From DASRQZ01 sp964571275 (GTDB lineage Bacteria; Myxococcota_A; Polyangia; Fen-1088): 64,000 nt of DNA. Numbering within the stretch: the first letter of the stretch is position 1; the number at the start of each line of letters is the position of its first letter. The stretch lies in assembly GCA_964571275.1 (NCBI GenBank), contig CAZNCQ010000009.1, positions 1-64,000 on the forward strand. Reading direction: 5' to 3'. Positions 18,586 through 27,710 of the stretch are shown here, in pieces. Under the pieces are notes generated by a model that was not told the origin of the DNA, did no database searches, and saw nothing but the letters and a program-made list of their open reading frames with translations. A program made the position numbers and the translations under genes.

Positions 18586-21230
18586 TGCGTCGCTGGCTAT
18601 GGGCAGGCATGCTGCTGGGCGTCGTCGCGTCGGGCTGCAAGCACGCCGCCACCCCCCCGCCACCGGCGCCGCCCGTCACGGACGTCGCGCCGGCGATGGC
18701 GGCGATCGTCGCCGATTTTCGCGGCATGATCGCCTTGCTGGCCGACGAGCCGGGCACCGACGACCCGGCGGCCACGGTGGCCTGGCTGCTCGCCGGGCAG
18801 CAGCACGATCGGCTGGAGGAGCTCGGCGCGCGCATCAGCGCCGATCCCGCGGCGGCTGCGGCGTTTCTCGACCAGCTCGAGGGCGCACCCGCGTTTCACG
18901 ACGCGGACAAGCTGGCGTTTCGCGATCTGCTGGCGGAGCTGCCACCCGCGGCGCGCGTCGACCAGGATCGCGCGGTGCTGGGCGGGATCCAGGCCCACTA
19001 CGACGCCGAATTGAAGGCGATCTTTGGCCGCCTCCCCACGCGCGGCATGACCGATCGCCGCGAAGCGTGGGATGCCTATCTCGCCTTCGTTCGCCGCGAG
19101 GTCTCGACCGACGCGCTGATCAAGACGCACGCAGCCGAGCTGGAGCTGCTGGCCAAGGGCGGCCGCGGCGGGGCGCTGCCCTGGCGCGACGACAAGGACC
19201 AGGTGACCGGCCTGCGGTTTCCCGACAAGACGGTGCTGCTGACGTTCGACGACGGCCCCTCGGCGCGCTACACGCCGGTGATCCTCGACATCCTCGCGCG
19301 CTTCGGCGTGCGCGGCGTATTCTTCGAGGTCGGCCGCAACGTCGGCAAGGCCGCCGCGGAGACGCGCCGGGTGCTGGCATCCGGGCACGCGCTGGCGAAC
19401 CATTCGTTCACGCATGCGTTCTTGCCCAAGCTCGATAGCGACGGGCTGAACCATCAATTGGTCGACACCAACCAGGCATTGGAGGCGGCCGCCAACGAGA
19501 AGACGGCGTTGTTTCGCCCGCCTTACGGCGCGCGCAATGAACAGGTGTTGAAAGCGGCGTCCGGGCTGGGGATGAAGACCGTGCTCTGGAACGTCGATTC
19601 ACAGGATTGGGCCGATCCCGTACCGCAATCGATCGCCAATCGCGTCGTGAATCAGGTCGAGCGCCAGAAGCGTGGGATCATTCTTTTTCACGACATCCAC
19701 GAGCGCACCACCGAGGCGTTGCCGGTGGTCATCGCCGAGCTGCAGAAGCGCGGGTACGCGTTTCTCGCCTGGGACGGCCGAGACTTCGTCGTGCCGCGTG
19801 GCGGACCGGTTGCCGCGGCTGCATCGGCGCCGGGCCCGGTGGCCGCTACCGCAGGCGCGCCGGTGGCCGGGGTGCGCCTTTACCGCGAAAGCTGGGCGGT
19901 GGTCGTCGGCGTCAACGCCTACAAGAACTGGCCGCGTCTGTCATACGCCGTCAACGACGCGCAGGCGGTGCGCGACATGCTCGTGCACACTTACGCGTTT
20001 CCCGCCGACCACGTCACCACGTTGCTCGACGGCGAGGCCACGCGCGAGAAGATCCTGGCCGCGCTCGGCGACAACCTGGCCGACGCGAAGAAGGTGGCGC
20101 ACGACGACCGCGTGTTCGTCTTCTTCGCCGGCCACGGCGTCACGCGCAAGCTGCCGAACGGCAAGAGCCAGGGCTACATCGTTCCCGTCGACGCCGCCGC
20201 GCAGAGCTTTCAGAGCCAGGCGATCTCGATGACGAACCTGCAAGATGCCAGCGACGCCATCCCGGCGAAGCAGGTCTTCTTCGTGATGGACGCCTGCTAC
20301 AGCGGGCTCGCGCTCACGCGTGGTGGCAGCGCGGGCGGAGGCGGCGCCGATCGCCGGCAGTACTTGATGGAGATCACCCGGCGGCCGTCGCGCGAGGTGC
20401 TGACCGCGGGCGGCGGCGACGAGCAGGTGGCCGACAACGGTCCGGGCGGCCACTCGATCTTCACCTGGACGCTGCTCCAGGGTCTGGGTGGCAAGGCCGA
20501 CCTCGACGGTGACGGCGCGATCACCGCGACCGAGCTGGCGGCGTACGTGGCGCCCGGCGTCTCGTCGCTGTCGCGGCAGACGCCGGTGTTCGGGCACCTC
20601 GTGGGCAGCGAGGGCGGTGACATGGTCTTCGTGCTCAAGCCCGAGGACGAATTCCTGAGCGAGGAGTCGCGCCAGCTCGACGGCGAGGCGATCCAGCTGA
20701 GCGCCGAGCTGGACAAGGTGCGCCAGCAGATCGAGGCGAAGAAGGCCCGCAACGACAAGCTCAAGAAAGAGCTGGATGCCGCGACCACGGCGCTCGCGGC
20801 GCCGGCACCGGCCGCCGGGACACGCGACGCCGGTGCCGCCGCGGTCGAGACCGCAACCGTTCAGAACGAGAGCGAGGACGCGCGGCGCGAGATCCAGCGC
20901 GCGATGAGCCTGTTTCGCGAGAAGCGCTACGACGAGGCGGCGCAGTCGTTCCTGCACGTGCTGGCGCTGCATCCCGGGCACGTCATGGCGACCAACAACC
21001 TCGGTTTCACCTACTTCAAGCTCGGGCGCAACGACGATGCGATCGCCTGGTATCAAAAGACGATCGCGCTCGATCCCAGACGTGCGATCGCGTACGCGAA
21101 TTTGGGCGATGCGCTGGCGCAGGCCGGGCAGACCGCCGACGCCAGGGCTGCCTACCAGAAGTTCCTGGAGTTGCAGCCGGGGTCGAAGCTCGCCGACGGC
21201 GTGCAAAAGAAGATCGCGCTCCTGCCGTAG
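18585..21230 (+). CDS. Lipoprotein fusing NodB polysaccharide deacetylase, caspase-like peptidase and TPRs
   Basis: An 881-residue protein. The ATG was chosen because it overlaps the upstream stop and opens a lipoprotein signal (WAGMLLGVVASGC, Cys18). Residues about 215-410 are a NodB deacetylase with all motifs: TFDDGPS, HSFTH, RPPYGARN, DSQDW and ILFHDIHERT. Residues about 434-690 are a C14 caspase-like domain (WAVVVGVNAYKNWPRL) with the catalytic His in FFAGHGV (near 515) and Cys in MDACYSG (near 570). An EF-hand-like DLDGDGAIT lies near 640 within it, a coiled coil at about 690-735, and three TPRs at about 765-880. Both enzyme sites look intact. Deacetylation of cell-wall or exopolysaccharide glycans linked to proteolysis is an inference; no such combined protein is known to me. 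Confidence 0.92.
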   Translation: MRRWLWAGMLLGVVASGCKHAATPPPPAPPVTDVAPAMAAIVADFRGMIALLADEPGTDDPAATVAWLLAGQQHDRLEELGARISADPAAAAAFLDQLEGAPAFHDADKLAFRDLLAELPPAARVDQDRAVLGGIQAHYDAELKAIFGRLPTRGMTDRREAWDAYLAFVRREVSTDALIKTHAAELELLAKGGRGGALPWRDDKDQVTGLRFPDKTVLLTFDDGPSARYTPVILDILARFGVRGVFFEVGRNVGKAAAETRRVLASGHALANHSFTHAFLPKLDSDGLNHQLVDTNQALEAAANEKTALFRPPYGARNEQVLKAASGLGMKTVLWNVDSQDWADPVPQSIANRVVNQVERQKRGIILFHDIHERTTEALPVVIAELQKRGYAFLAWDGRDFVVPRGGPVAAAASAPGPVAATAGAPVAGVRLYRESWAVVVGVNAYKNWPRLSYAVNDAQAVRDMLVHTYAFPADHVTTLLDGEATREKILAALGDNLADAKKVAHDDRVFVFFAGHGVTRKLPNGKSQGYIVPVDAAAQSFQSQAISMTNLQDASDAIPAKQVFFVMDACYSGLALTRGGSAGGGGADRRQYLMEITRRPSREVLTAGGGDEQVADNGPGGHSIFTWTLLQGLGGKADLDGDGAITATELAAYVAPGVSSLSRQTPVFGHLVGSEGGDMVFVLKPEDEFLSEESRQLDGEAIQLSAELDKVRQQIEAKKARNDKLKKELDAATTALAAPAPAAGTRDAGAAAVETATVQNESEDARREIQRAMSLFREKRYDEAAQSFLHVLALHPGHVMATNNLGFTYFKLGRNDDAIAWYQKTIALDPRRAIAYANLGDALAQAGQTADARAAYQKFLELQPGSKLADGVQKKIALLP

Positions 21231-21349
21231 AGCCGGCGCGCAGAACTTTTTCACAACTCGTCTCAAGGTGGCACGCAAAGCGTCCGAAGAAGGGGCAATT
21301 CCGACGTTGGTGCACGGCGCTGGCCAGATAGGGGCGCGGAGGTGAGACC

Positions 21350-21904
21350 GTGAAGTGTCGCGACTTGATGAACCCTGAGGTGCTCTGGATCCCCGGCTCG
21401 GCCAGCGTCCGCCAGGCCGCGAGCCTGATGCGCGACCAGTCGGTCGGCCTGCTGCTGGTGTCGGGCGCGACGCCCGAGCAGTTCGAGGGCATCGTCACCG
21501 ATCGCGATCTGGCCGTTCGGGTATGCGCCGAAGGGCTGTCGCTCGACGAGACGCCGGTGTCGGCGGTGACCACGCGCGACACCGTGGCCTGCTCGGACTT
21601 CGAAGACCTTGCGGCCGCGGAGAAGCGGATGCGCGACTCGCACAAGTCTCGGCTCATCGTCCTCGATCGCCGCGGACACCCGACCGGCATGCTGACGCTG
21701 ACCGATGTGCTGCACGGCGACCGCGCCGGGCGCGCTCTCAAGACCGCGCGCGGCGTGCTGTGCCACGACGCCGAAGTTCCGCACACGCCGATCGAGAACA
21801 TCAAGCTGACGCCGTCCACGCCCGAGGACGAAGAGGTGGCCATGCGCCCGCGGCGGATACGCACGGGAAGCTGGCGAATCTCGACGAAGGAGTTCCCGGG
21901 CTGA
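21350..21904 (+). CDS. CBS-domain protein
   Basis: A 184-residue protein with a tandem CBS pair (Bateman module): CRDLMNPEVLWIPGSASVRQ, GIVTDRDLAVRV, PVSAVTTRDTVACSDFEDLA and GMLTLTDVLHGDRAG. Such modules bind adenine nucleotides or S-adenosyl compounds and regulate partner proteins. A strong GGAGGTGA site lies 4 nt before the GTG start. The C-terminal 50 residues (ENIKLTPSTPEDEEVAMRP) are not part of the CBS fold. It is followed 14 nt later by a hydrolase gene on the same strand. Confidence 0.93.
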   Translation: MKCRDLMNPEVLWIPGSASVRQAASLMRDQSVGLLLVSGATPEQFEGIVTDRDLAVRVCAEGLSLDETPVSAVTTRDTVACSDFEDLAAAEKRMRDSHKSRLIVLDRRGHPTGMLTLTDVLHGDRAGRALKTARGVLCHDAEVPHTPIENIKLTPSTPEDEEVAMRPRRIRTGSWRISTKEFPG

Positions 21905-21918
21905 GCTAGTGTCGCGGG

Positions 21919-23211
21919 ATGGCCGCCGCCGGCGTCATCGGATTCGACCACCCGAGGTCACTCGCCATCGTGATGGCGAGCCTGCTGCTTGTCTCGTCCC
22001 GCCCGGCGAGCGCCGAGCCGTTGACCGCCGCGCGCGTGGCCGCGTTGCGCGCGCAGGTGCGGGCGAATTTCTTCGTTCCCGATCCGTTGCCGCCCGTCGA
22101 CGGAAAGACCCATCGCCGCTTCGAGCCCGCGCCAGGTGTTACGGCCGAAGCCGTCACGTACGCGACCGAGCTCGGCATGCGCGTGCCGGCGATCCTCTAT
22201 TTGCCGAAGCCGCTGCCCAAGGGGCACATTCCGGCGTTCATCGTGGTCGACGGCCACGGCGGCGACAAGTACTCCTGGTATTCGTACTACGCGGGGATTG
22301 TCTTCGCGCGCGCTGGTGCCGCCGTGCTGACCTATGATCAGGCGGGCGAAGGCGAGCGCAGCGCGACGCGCGAGTCCCACACGCGCGAGCACGACAAGCT
22401 CGAGGGTGGCGTGACGATGGCGCGGCGGCTCGCCGGCCTGATGATCACCGACGTGATGCAAGCCGTTTCTTACCTGGCGTCGCGCCCCGAGATCGATCCG
22501 GCGCGCATCGGCGCGGGCGGCTACTCGATGGGCTCGTTCGTGCTCGCGCTCGCCGGCGCGGTCGAGCCGCGCCTGCGCGCCTGCGTGATGGTGGGCGGCG
22601 GCAATCTCGACGGTCCGGGCGGGTACTGGGACAAGAGCAAGAAGATGTGCCAGGGGCTGCCGTACCAATCGCTCGCCTTCCTGGGCGATCGGGGCGCGGT
22701 GCTGTACGCGCTCCAGGTCTCGCGCGGGCCGATCATGATCTGGAACGGCCGCGCCGACTCGATCGTCGCCAAAGCGCAGGATCCGTTCTTCGTCGAGCTG
22801 CGCACGCGGGCCCGGGCGCTGGCCGGCCGGCCCGACGCCGTCTTCGAGTTCGGCTTCACCGACGGGACCGGACACCGTCCGTACTTCCTGACGCGCCCGG
22901 TGGTGACGTGGCTGGCGGCCGAGCTCGCCTTGCCCAACTGGTCCGCGGCCACGGTGCGCACGCTGCCCGAGATCCGCATCGGCGACTGGGCGCGCGCGCA
23001 CGGCCTGGCGATCGATGCGTCGCTGGCATCGGAGGAGCGCGAGGGCGGCACGCTCGCCGTCGGCGACAACGTGCCGGGCTTTCAGCGCGAAGACCTGAGC
23101 GTCTTCACGCCCGCGGAGTGGGAGGCGCGCAAGGAGACGCTCACATTCAGCGCCTGGGCTGCCGCGGCGTCTGCCGCCGATCACACGCCCGCGGCCGCCG
23201 GTCGACGCTGA
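21919..23211 (+). CDS. Exported alpha/beta hydrolase (acetyl xylan esterase/dienelactone hydrolase-like)
   Basis: A 430-residue predicted secreted esterase. A signal peptide covers roughly residues 12-33 (SLAIVMASLLLVSSRPASA). The alpha/beta-hydrolase core has an oxyanion-region HGG (VVDGHGGDKYSW), the nucleophile elbow GGYSMGS, an acid candidate in IWNGRADSIV and the His in DGTGHRPYF. This complete triad supports activity; the substrate, most likely an ester on a polysaccharide or small molecule, is not determined. It lies 14 nt after the CBS gene and may share its transcript. Confidence 0.85.
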   Translation: MAAAGVIGFDHPRSLAIVMASLLLVSSRPASAEPLTAARVAALRAQVRANFFVPDPLPPVDGKTHRRFEPAPGVTAEAVTYATELGMRVPAILYLPKPLPKGHIPAFIVVDGHGGDKYSWYSYYAGIVFARAGAAVLTYDQAGEGERSATRESHTREHDKLEGGVTMARRLAGLMITDVMQAVSYLASRPEIDPARIGAGGYSMGSFVLALAGAVEPRLRACVMVGGGNLDGPGGYWDKSKKMCQGLPYQSLAFLGDRGAVLYALQVSRGPIMIWNGRADSIVAKAQDPFFVELRTRARALAGRPDAVFEFGFTDGTGHRPYFLTRPVVTWLAAELALPNWSAATVRTLPEIRIGDWARAHGLAIDASLASEEREGGTLAVGDNVPGFQREDLSVFTPAEWEARKETLTFSAWAAAASAADHTPAAAGRR

Positions 23212-23236
23212 GGGACGCCGGCGAGCGTCGCGCCGG

Positions 23237-24061
23237 TCAGCCGTCGTCGCCGCACGGGTGCTTCGATGACGCGAAGGCGGGCCTGGCGTCGGTCGCTGAA
23301 GGTGCGCAGCCCGCCTTGATCAGGCTCAATGCCGATGTGGGATCGTCGACGAACTTGAACAGGCTGAGGTCGTCGGCGCCGATCATGCCGTGCTTGACCA
23401 GGGCGTCGAAGTTGATGATCTCCTTCCAGTACGCGGCGCCGTAGAGGAGGATCAGAATCCGCTGATCCAGCTTGCCGGTCTGTTGCAGCGTCAGGATCTC
23501 GGTCATCTCGTCCAGCGTTCCGAAGCCGCCGGGAAAGACCACCAGCGCGCGCGCCAGGTGCGCGAACCAGAGCTTGCGCATGAAGAAGTAGTGGAACTCG
23601 AACGACAGGCCGGGCGTGATGTACGGATTCGGGCGCTGCTCTTGCGGCAGGCCGATGTTGAGCCCGATGCTGCGGCCGCCGGCGTCGCGCGCGCCGCGGT
23701 TCGCGGCCTCCATGATGCCCGGGCCTCCGCCCGAGCAGACGATCCGGTCATGCTCGTGGCCCTCGGTGCTCATCGACCATTCGGTGAGCCGGCGCGCCAG
23801 CTCGCGCGCCTCGTCGTAGTAGCGGCCGAAGGGACCGCCGGGAACGATGCGCGCGGAGCCGAAGAAGACGATCGTGTCACGGACGCCTTGTTGCTCGAAG
23901 GCGTGCAGCGGCGACAGATACTCCGCCAGGATGCGCAGCGGGCGCGCGTCGTCGCTGTCCATGAACGCCAGGTTGCGATAGGCCACCGTCGGTGCGGGGT
24001 CGTCGGACGACGTCGCGCTGGCGGCTCTCTTCGGGATCTCGGTGTGCTCCGGTTTCTTCAT
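23237..24061 (-). CDS. LOG-family nucleotide-binding protein (TIGR00730-like)
   Basis: A 274-residue Rossmann-fold protein of the LOG/lysine-decarboxylase-like family. The diagnostic PGGFGTLDEMTE motif (PGGxGTxxE) is intact, together with SGGGPGIMEAANRGA. LOG enzymes hydrolyse nucleoside 5-prime-monophosphates to base and ribose phosphate. This one is longer than the usual 190 residues, with an extra N-terminal segment of about 60 residues, as in the group found in many proteobacteria. It starts 13 nt after the stop of the RNB nuclease on the same strand, so the two form a probable operon. Confidence 0.93.
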   Translation of the reverse strand: MKKPEHTEIPKRAASATSSDDPAPTVAYRNLAFMDSDDARPLRILAEYLSPLHAFEQQGVRDTIVFFGSARIVPGGPFGRYYDEARELARRLTEWSMSTEGHEHDRIVCSGGGPGIMEAANRGARDAGGRSIGLNIGLPQEQRPNPYITPGLSFEFHYFFMRKLWFAHLARALVVFPGGFGTLDEMTEILTLQQTGKLDQRILILLYGAAYWKEIINFDALVKHGMIGADDLSLFKFVDDPTSALSLIKAGCAPSATDARPAFASSKHPCGDDG

Positions 24062-24074
24062 CGGGGGAGCGCGC

Positions 24075-25538
24075 TCACTTCTTTCGTGAAAAATCGATGA
24101 ATCCGCGCTGGACGTCGGTGTGATCCAGCCGCACGCGAATACGGTCGCCGACGTCCAGACCGTCGAAGCCAGTCACGACGCGGCCCTCGACGGGCGGACG
24201 CACCAGCCGCACCCAGGTTCCTTTCGCCGAGGCGCCGGTGACGAAGGCATCGAATGTCTCGCCGATGCGCCCTTGCAGGAGCAGCGCGGCCGCCGACTTG
24301 CGCACCTGTCGTTCGACCTTGGCCGCCGCATCCTCGGCGACGGTGCAGTGCTGCGCGAGAATGCCGAGCGCCTCGACGCTGTAGGGCGGGGGCTGGCCCG
24401 CGAAGGCGGCCTTGATCAGGCGCTGAGTCACGAGGTCCGGGAAGCGCCGGTTGGGTGCCGTCGAGTGCGCGTAGTTCCTGACCGCGAGCCCGAAGTGCTC
24501 GGTCGCGCCGCCGCCGGGCGCCTCGACGGCGTATTCGCCGCGCCCGAGCAGCTTGACCACCGCGAGCGACAGATCCGGAAAGCGATCGCGATCCTTGTCG
24601 CGCCGTTCGTTGAGGAACTCCTCCAGCGCGCGGGCGTCGGGCTCCGCCGGCAGGTGGGTGCCGTAGCTGCCGGCGAGCTCGACGATGCGCGCCCAGCGCT
24701 CGGGCGAGCGGAGCACGCGGCGCAGCGACGGGAACCTCTTGTCCTGGAGGAACTGCGCGGTCGTCACGTTGGCGGCGACCATCAAGTCTTCGATCAGGTC
24801 CTTGGCGCGGTTGCGCTGCTCGAGGCGCAAGTCGGTCACCGCCTCGCCCTCGAACACCGCGCGCGGTTCGAGCGTCTCGAGGTCGAGCGCGCCGCGCTCG
24901 TGCCGCCGCCGGCGCAGCGCCTGCGCGACGCGATCTTGCAGGCGCAGGTTGTCGGCGAGGCCGGCCACGGCCGCAACCTTCGCGGGCGCGCCAGCCGTGC
25001 CGTCGAGCCAGGCCGCGACGCTGTTATAGGCCAGCTTCGCGTGGTTGACGACCACCGCGCGGTAGAGCTGCCCGCTCGTGACCTCGCCGCTCTCGGCGAC
25101 CTCCATCTCGATGACGATCGCGTGGCGCTCCCGCGCCTCGTTCAGCGACGTCAGATCCGTCGACAGCGTCTCCGGCAACATCGGAAAGATCTGCGCGTCG
25201 GTGTAGACGGACGTCGTGTTGGTGCGCGCGTGATCGTCGAGCGCCGAGCCCAGCCGCACCTTCACGTCGACGTCGGCGATGGCGACGAGGAGCTTCGTCG
25301 CGCCCGACGGCAACGCCTCGGCGACCGACAGCTGGTCGAGATCCAGCGAGTCGTCGTTGTCGATCGACGCCCAGAGCAGGCCGCGCAGATCGCGCGTGTC
25401 CCGATCGGGCGGCGTGTTGCCCGCGCTCGTGGCCAGTCGTTGTGCCTCGGCCCGCGCGTCGTCGGAGAACTCCGGGAGCAGGCCCCGGTCGATCATTGCC
25501 TGGTGAGCGATGCGCCGGAGGTCGGTTCGTGCATTCAC
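24075..25538 (-). CDS. RNB-domain (RNase II/R-type) exoribonuclease
   Basis: A 487-residue protein. The open frame extends to 25637, but I placed the start at the GTG of VNARTDLRRIAHQA since the upstream part overlaps the divergent SDR gene. It lacks the N-terminal cold-shock domains of RNase R. The RNB catalytic segment reads SIDNDDSLDLDQ; the last of the four usual Asp positions is Gln. Other RNB motifs are present (YTDAQIFPMLPETLSTDLTS; NYAHSTAPNRRFPDLVTQRL), and a short S1-like beta region ends the protein. It should degrade single-stranded RNA 3-prime to 5-prime, or act as a related nuclease. Confidence 0.88.
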   Translation of the reverse strand: MNARTDLRRIAHQAMIDRGLLPEFSDDARAEAQRLATSAGNTPPDRDTRDLRGLLWASIDNDDSLDLDQLSVAEALPSGATKLLVAIADVDVKVRLGSALDDHARTNTTSVYTDAQIFPMLPETLSTDLTSLNEARERHAIVIEMEVAESGEVTSGQLYRAVVVNHAKLAYNSVAAWLDGTAGAPAKVAAVAGLADNLRLQDRVAQALRRRRHERGALDLETLEPRAVFEGEAVTDLRLEQRNRAKDLIEDLMVAANVTTAQFLQDKRFPSLRRVLRSPERWARIVELAGSYGTHLPAEPDARALEEFLNERRDKDRDRFPDLSLAVVKLLGRGEYAVEAPGGGATEHFGLAVRNYAHSTAPNRRFPDLVTQRLIKAAFAGQPPPYSVEALGILAQHCTVAEDAAAKVERQVRKSAAALLLQGRIGETFDAFVTGASAKGTWVRLVRPPVEGRVVTGFDGLDVGDRIRVRLDHTDVQRGFIDFSRKK

Positions 25539-25635
25539 CGGCGCAGGATAGCAGCTCCGGCCGCGGGAGAGGCGATCGCGCCGCGTCGGGATTTTCTCGC
25601 GTGCTAGCCTTGGGCCCTCATCTGCTCGAGGAGCC

Positions 25636-26430
25636 ATGGAACTCGGATTGACGGATCAGACGGTGCTGGTGACCGGGTCGACCGCGGGGATCGGTCTCGC
25701 GTCGGCGCAGCTGTTCGCGCACGAGGGGGCGCGCGTGTTCGTGAACGGGCGCACGGCCGAGCGGGTCGCGGCTGCGGTGGCGAAGGTGCGCGGCGCGGTT
25801 CCCGGCGCGCGCGTCGAGGGCATCGCCGCCGATCTGTCGAGCGCGGCCGGCGCCCAGCGCGTGATCGAAGCGCTGCCCGACACTGACGTGCTGGTCAACA
25901 ACGCCGGCATCTTCGCGCCCGCGGCGTTCGAGGAGATCAGCGACGCCGAGTGGTCGCGCTTCTTCGAGACCAACGTGATGAGCGGCGTGCGCCTGTCGCG
26001 CCACTACTTTCCCCGCATGCTCGCGCGCGACCGCGGGCGCATCATCTTCGTCTCGAGCGAGTCGGCGCTGCAGATTCCCGTCGAGATGATCCACTACGGC
26101 ACCACCAAGACCGCGCAGCTCGCGATCGCGCGCGGCCTGGCCGAGCGCACGCGCGGCACCGCGGTCACCGTCAACTGCGTGCTGCCCGGACCGACCGGCT
26201 CCGAAGGCGTGTCGACGTTCGTGCGCGACCTGGCAGCGTCGCGCGGGGTCAGCTTCGAAGCCATGGAACGCGAGTTCTTCGCGACCGCGCGCCCGTCGTC
26301 GCTGCTGGCGCGGTTCGCGACGCCGGCCGAGGTCGCGAACATGATCGTCTACCTCGCCAGCGCCGCCGCCAGCGCCACCAACGGCGCTTCCGTCCGCGTC
26401 GACGGAGGCGTGGTCCGCAGCATCGGTTGA
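25636..26430 (+). CDS. Short-chain dehydrogenase/reductase (SDR)
   Basis: A 264-residue classical SDR. The NAD(P)-binding motif is TGSTAGIG, followed by NNAG and the catalytic Ser-Tyr-Lys set (VSSESA, YGTTK). The ending GASVRVDGGVVRSIG is usual for the family. An Arg after the second strand (NGRTAER) hints at NADP preference. The substrate is unknown. It has the ATG right after GAGGAGCC. Confidence 0.94.
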   Translation: MELGLTDQTVLVTGSTAGIGLASAQLFAHEGARVFVNGRTAERVAAAVAKVRGAVPGARVEGIAADLSSAAGAQRVIEALPDTDVLVNNAGIFAPAAFEEISDAEWSRFFETNVMSGVRLSRHYFPRMLARDRGRIIFVSSESALQIPVEMIHYGTTKTAQLAIARGLAERTRGTAVTVNCVLPGPTGSEGVSTFVRDLAASRGVSFEAMEREFFATARPSSLLARFATPAEVANMIVYLASAAASATNGASVRVDGGVVRSIG

Positions 26431-26490
26431 AGATTTCTCGCGCGGCGGCGCGCGACCTGATAGTTTGTTCAGGTAGAGGCCGCCGCCGAC

Positions 26491-27342
26491 GTGCTCGAAT
26501 CGACGTTCCAGATCGCGCGTGGGATCGGTCCCGCGAAGGAGCAGGCGCTGTGGGCGCGCGGTCTTGCGAGCTGGGACGATCTGCTGGCCGTGCCGGCGAC
26601 GGCGACCGCGCTATCGAAGCGCCGCGATCCCGAATTGCGCGGCGCCGCCGCCGGCGCGCGCGCCGCGCTGGCGCGAGGCGACGCTGACGCGCTCGCGGCG
26701 ATGCTGCCGTCGGGAGAGCACTGGCGCATGCTCTCGGCGTTCGCCGGCGATGCCGCCTATCTGGACATCGAGACCGGCGACGAGGATCTGGGCTTCGCCG
26801 GGATCTCGGCGATCGGTTGGTTCGATCGCGATGGGCCGCGCATCTTCCTCGCCGGCCGCGACCTGCACCTGTTCCCGCAGGTCGCGCGCGGCCAATCGAT
26901 GCTGGTCACGTTCAACGGACTCTCGTTCGACGTGCCGATCCTGCGGCGCGCGTTTCCCGAGTGGACGCCGCCTGGCTGTCACGTCGATCTGAGGCATGTG
27001 CTCGCGCGCCTCGGCCACGACGGGGGGCTGAAATCGATCGAGCGTGGGCTACACGAACTGCGGCTGGCCCGCCCCGCGCACCTGGCCGCGATCGACGGGT
27101 GGGACGCCGGCTGGTTGTGGCGCCGCGGACGCGGGCGCCACGGCGATCGCGACGCGCTCCGGCTCTTCGCCGAATACAACCTGCACGACGTGATTCACCT
27201 GCGCACGCTGCTCGCGTACGCGTACAACGCCCTCGTCGATCGCGTCGATCAGCCGGCCGTGCGCGCGCGCGTACGGCACGTGCCCGTGCCCGCGCGCGGC
27301 GACGTCCTCTACGACGTCTCGAAGATCCTGCTCAGTCTCTGA
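26491..27342 (+). CDS. RNase H-like (YprB-type) exonuclease domain protein
   Basis: A 283-residue protein. After about 80 N-terminal residues with a helix-hairpin-helix-like stretch (FQIARGIGPAKEQALWARGL), an RNase H-like fold begins with the acidic motif YLDIETGDE, continues with FNGLSFDVPILRRAFP and DLRHVLARLGHDGGLKSIE, and ends with YNLHDVIHLRTLL. The acids D-E, D and D fit a two-metal 3-prime-5-prime exonuclease of the RNase_H_2 group. The start is a GTG. The substrate, DNA or RNA, is not known. Confidence 0.85.
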   Translation: MLESTFQIARGIGPAKEQALWARGLASWDDLLAVPATATALSKRRDPELRGAAAGARAALARGDADALAAMLPSGEHWRMLSAFAGDAAYLDIETGDEDLGFAGISAIGWFDRDGPRIFLAGRDLHLFPQVARGQSMLVTFNGLSFDVPILRRAFPEWTPPGCHVDLRHVLARLGHDGGLKSIERGLHELRLARPAHLAAIDGWDAGWLWRRGRGRHGDRDALRLFAEYNLHDVIHLRTLLAYAYNALVDRVDQPAVRARVRHVPVPARGDVLYDVSKILLSL

Positions 27343-27347
27343 GCGCG

Positions 27348-27632
27348 CTACTTCTTCTTCTCGGCCTTGGCATCTTCCTTGGCCTCGACCGACGTCGCGG
27401 TCATGCGGTACATGATCGTGACCTTCGCGCCGACCTTCAGCTCGCCGGTCACCTTGGTGTCCTTGTCGCGAGCGATCTCCCACTTCTCCTTGCCCTTCAT
27501 CACCGTGATCGTGTCGGCGTTGACCTCGACGATCGGACCCGTGACCTGATAGGTCTTGGGCGCGGCGGCGAATGCGAAAGCAGGTGAGAGCAGAGCGGCG
27601 GCGAGAGTCAGCGTGCGCAGTGAAGTCTTCAT
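27348..27632 (-). CDS. Small exported hypothetical protein
   Basis: A 94-residue protein; the ATG was chosen because GGAGGA lies 5 nt upstream and a signal peptide follows directly (LRTLTLAAALLSPAFAFAA). The mature part is a short OB-like beta domain (TYQVTGPIVEVNADTITVMK; VTGELKVGAKVTIMYRM) ending in a Lys/Glu-rich tail. Similar small domains appear in periplasmic proteins of unknown function. It is convergent with the RNase H-like gene, with only 5 nt between stops. Confidence 0.75.
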   Translation of the reverse strand: MKTSLRTLTLAAALLSPAFAFAAAPKTYQVTGPIVEVNADTITVMKGKEKWEIARDKDTKVTGELKVGAKVTIMYRMTATSVEAKEDAKAEKKK

Positions 27633-27710
27633 GGTTCCTCCGGTCCCGGGTTGGGTGAGGCGAGGAGGATAAGGCGCCGCTGCCGACACGCAAGCAACGG
27701 TGCCCGTTGA

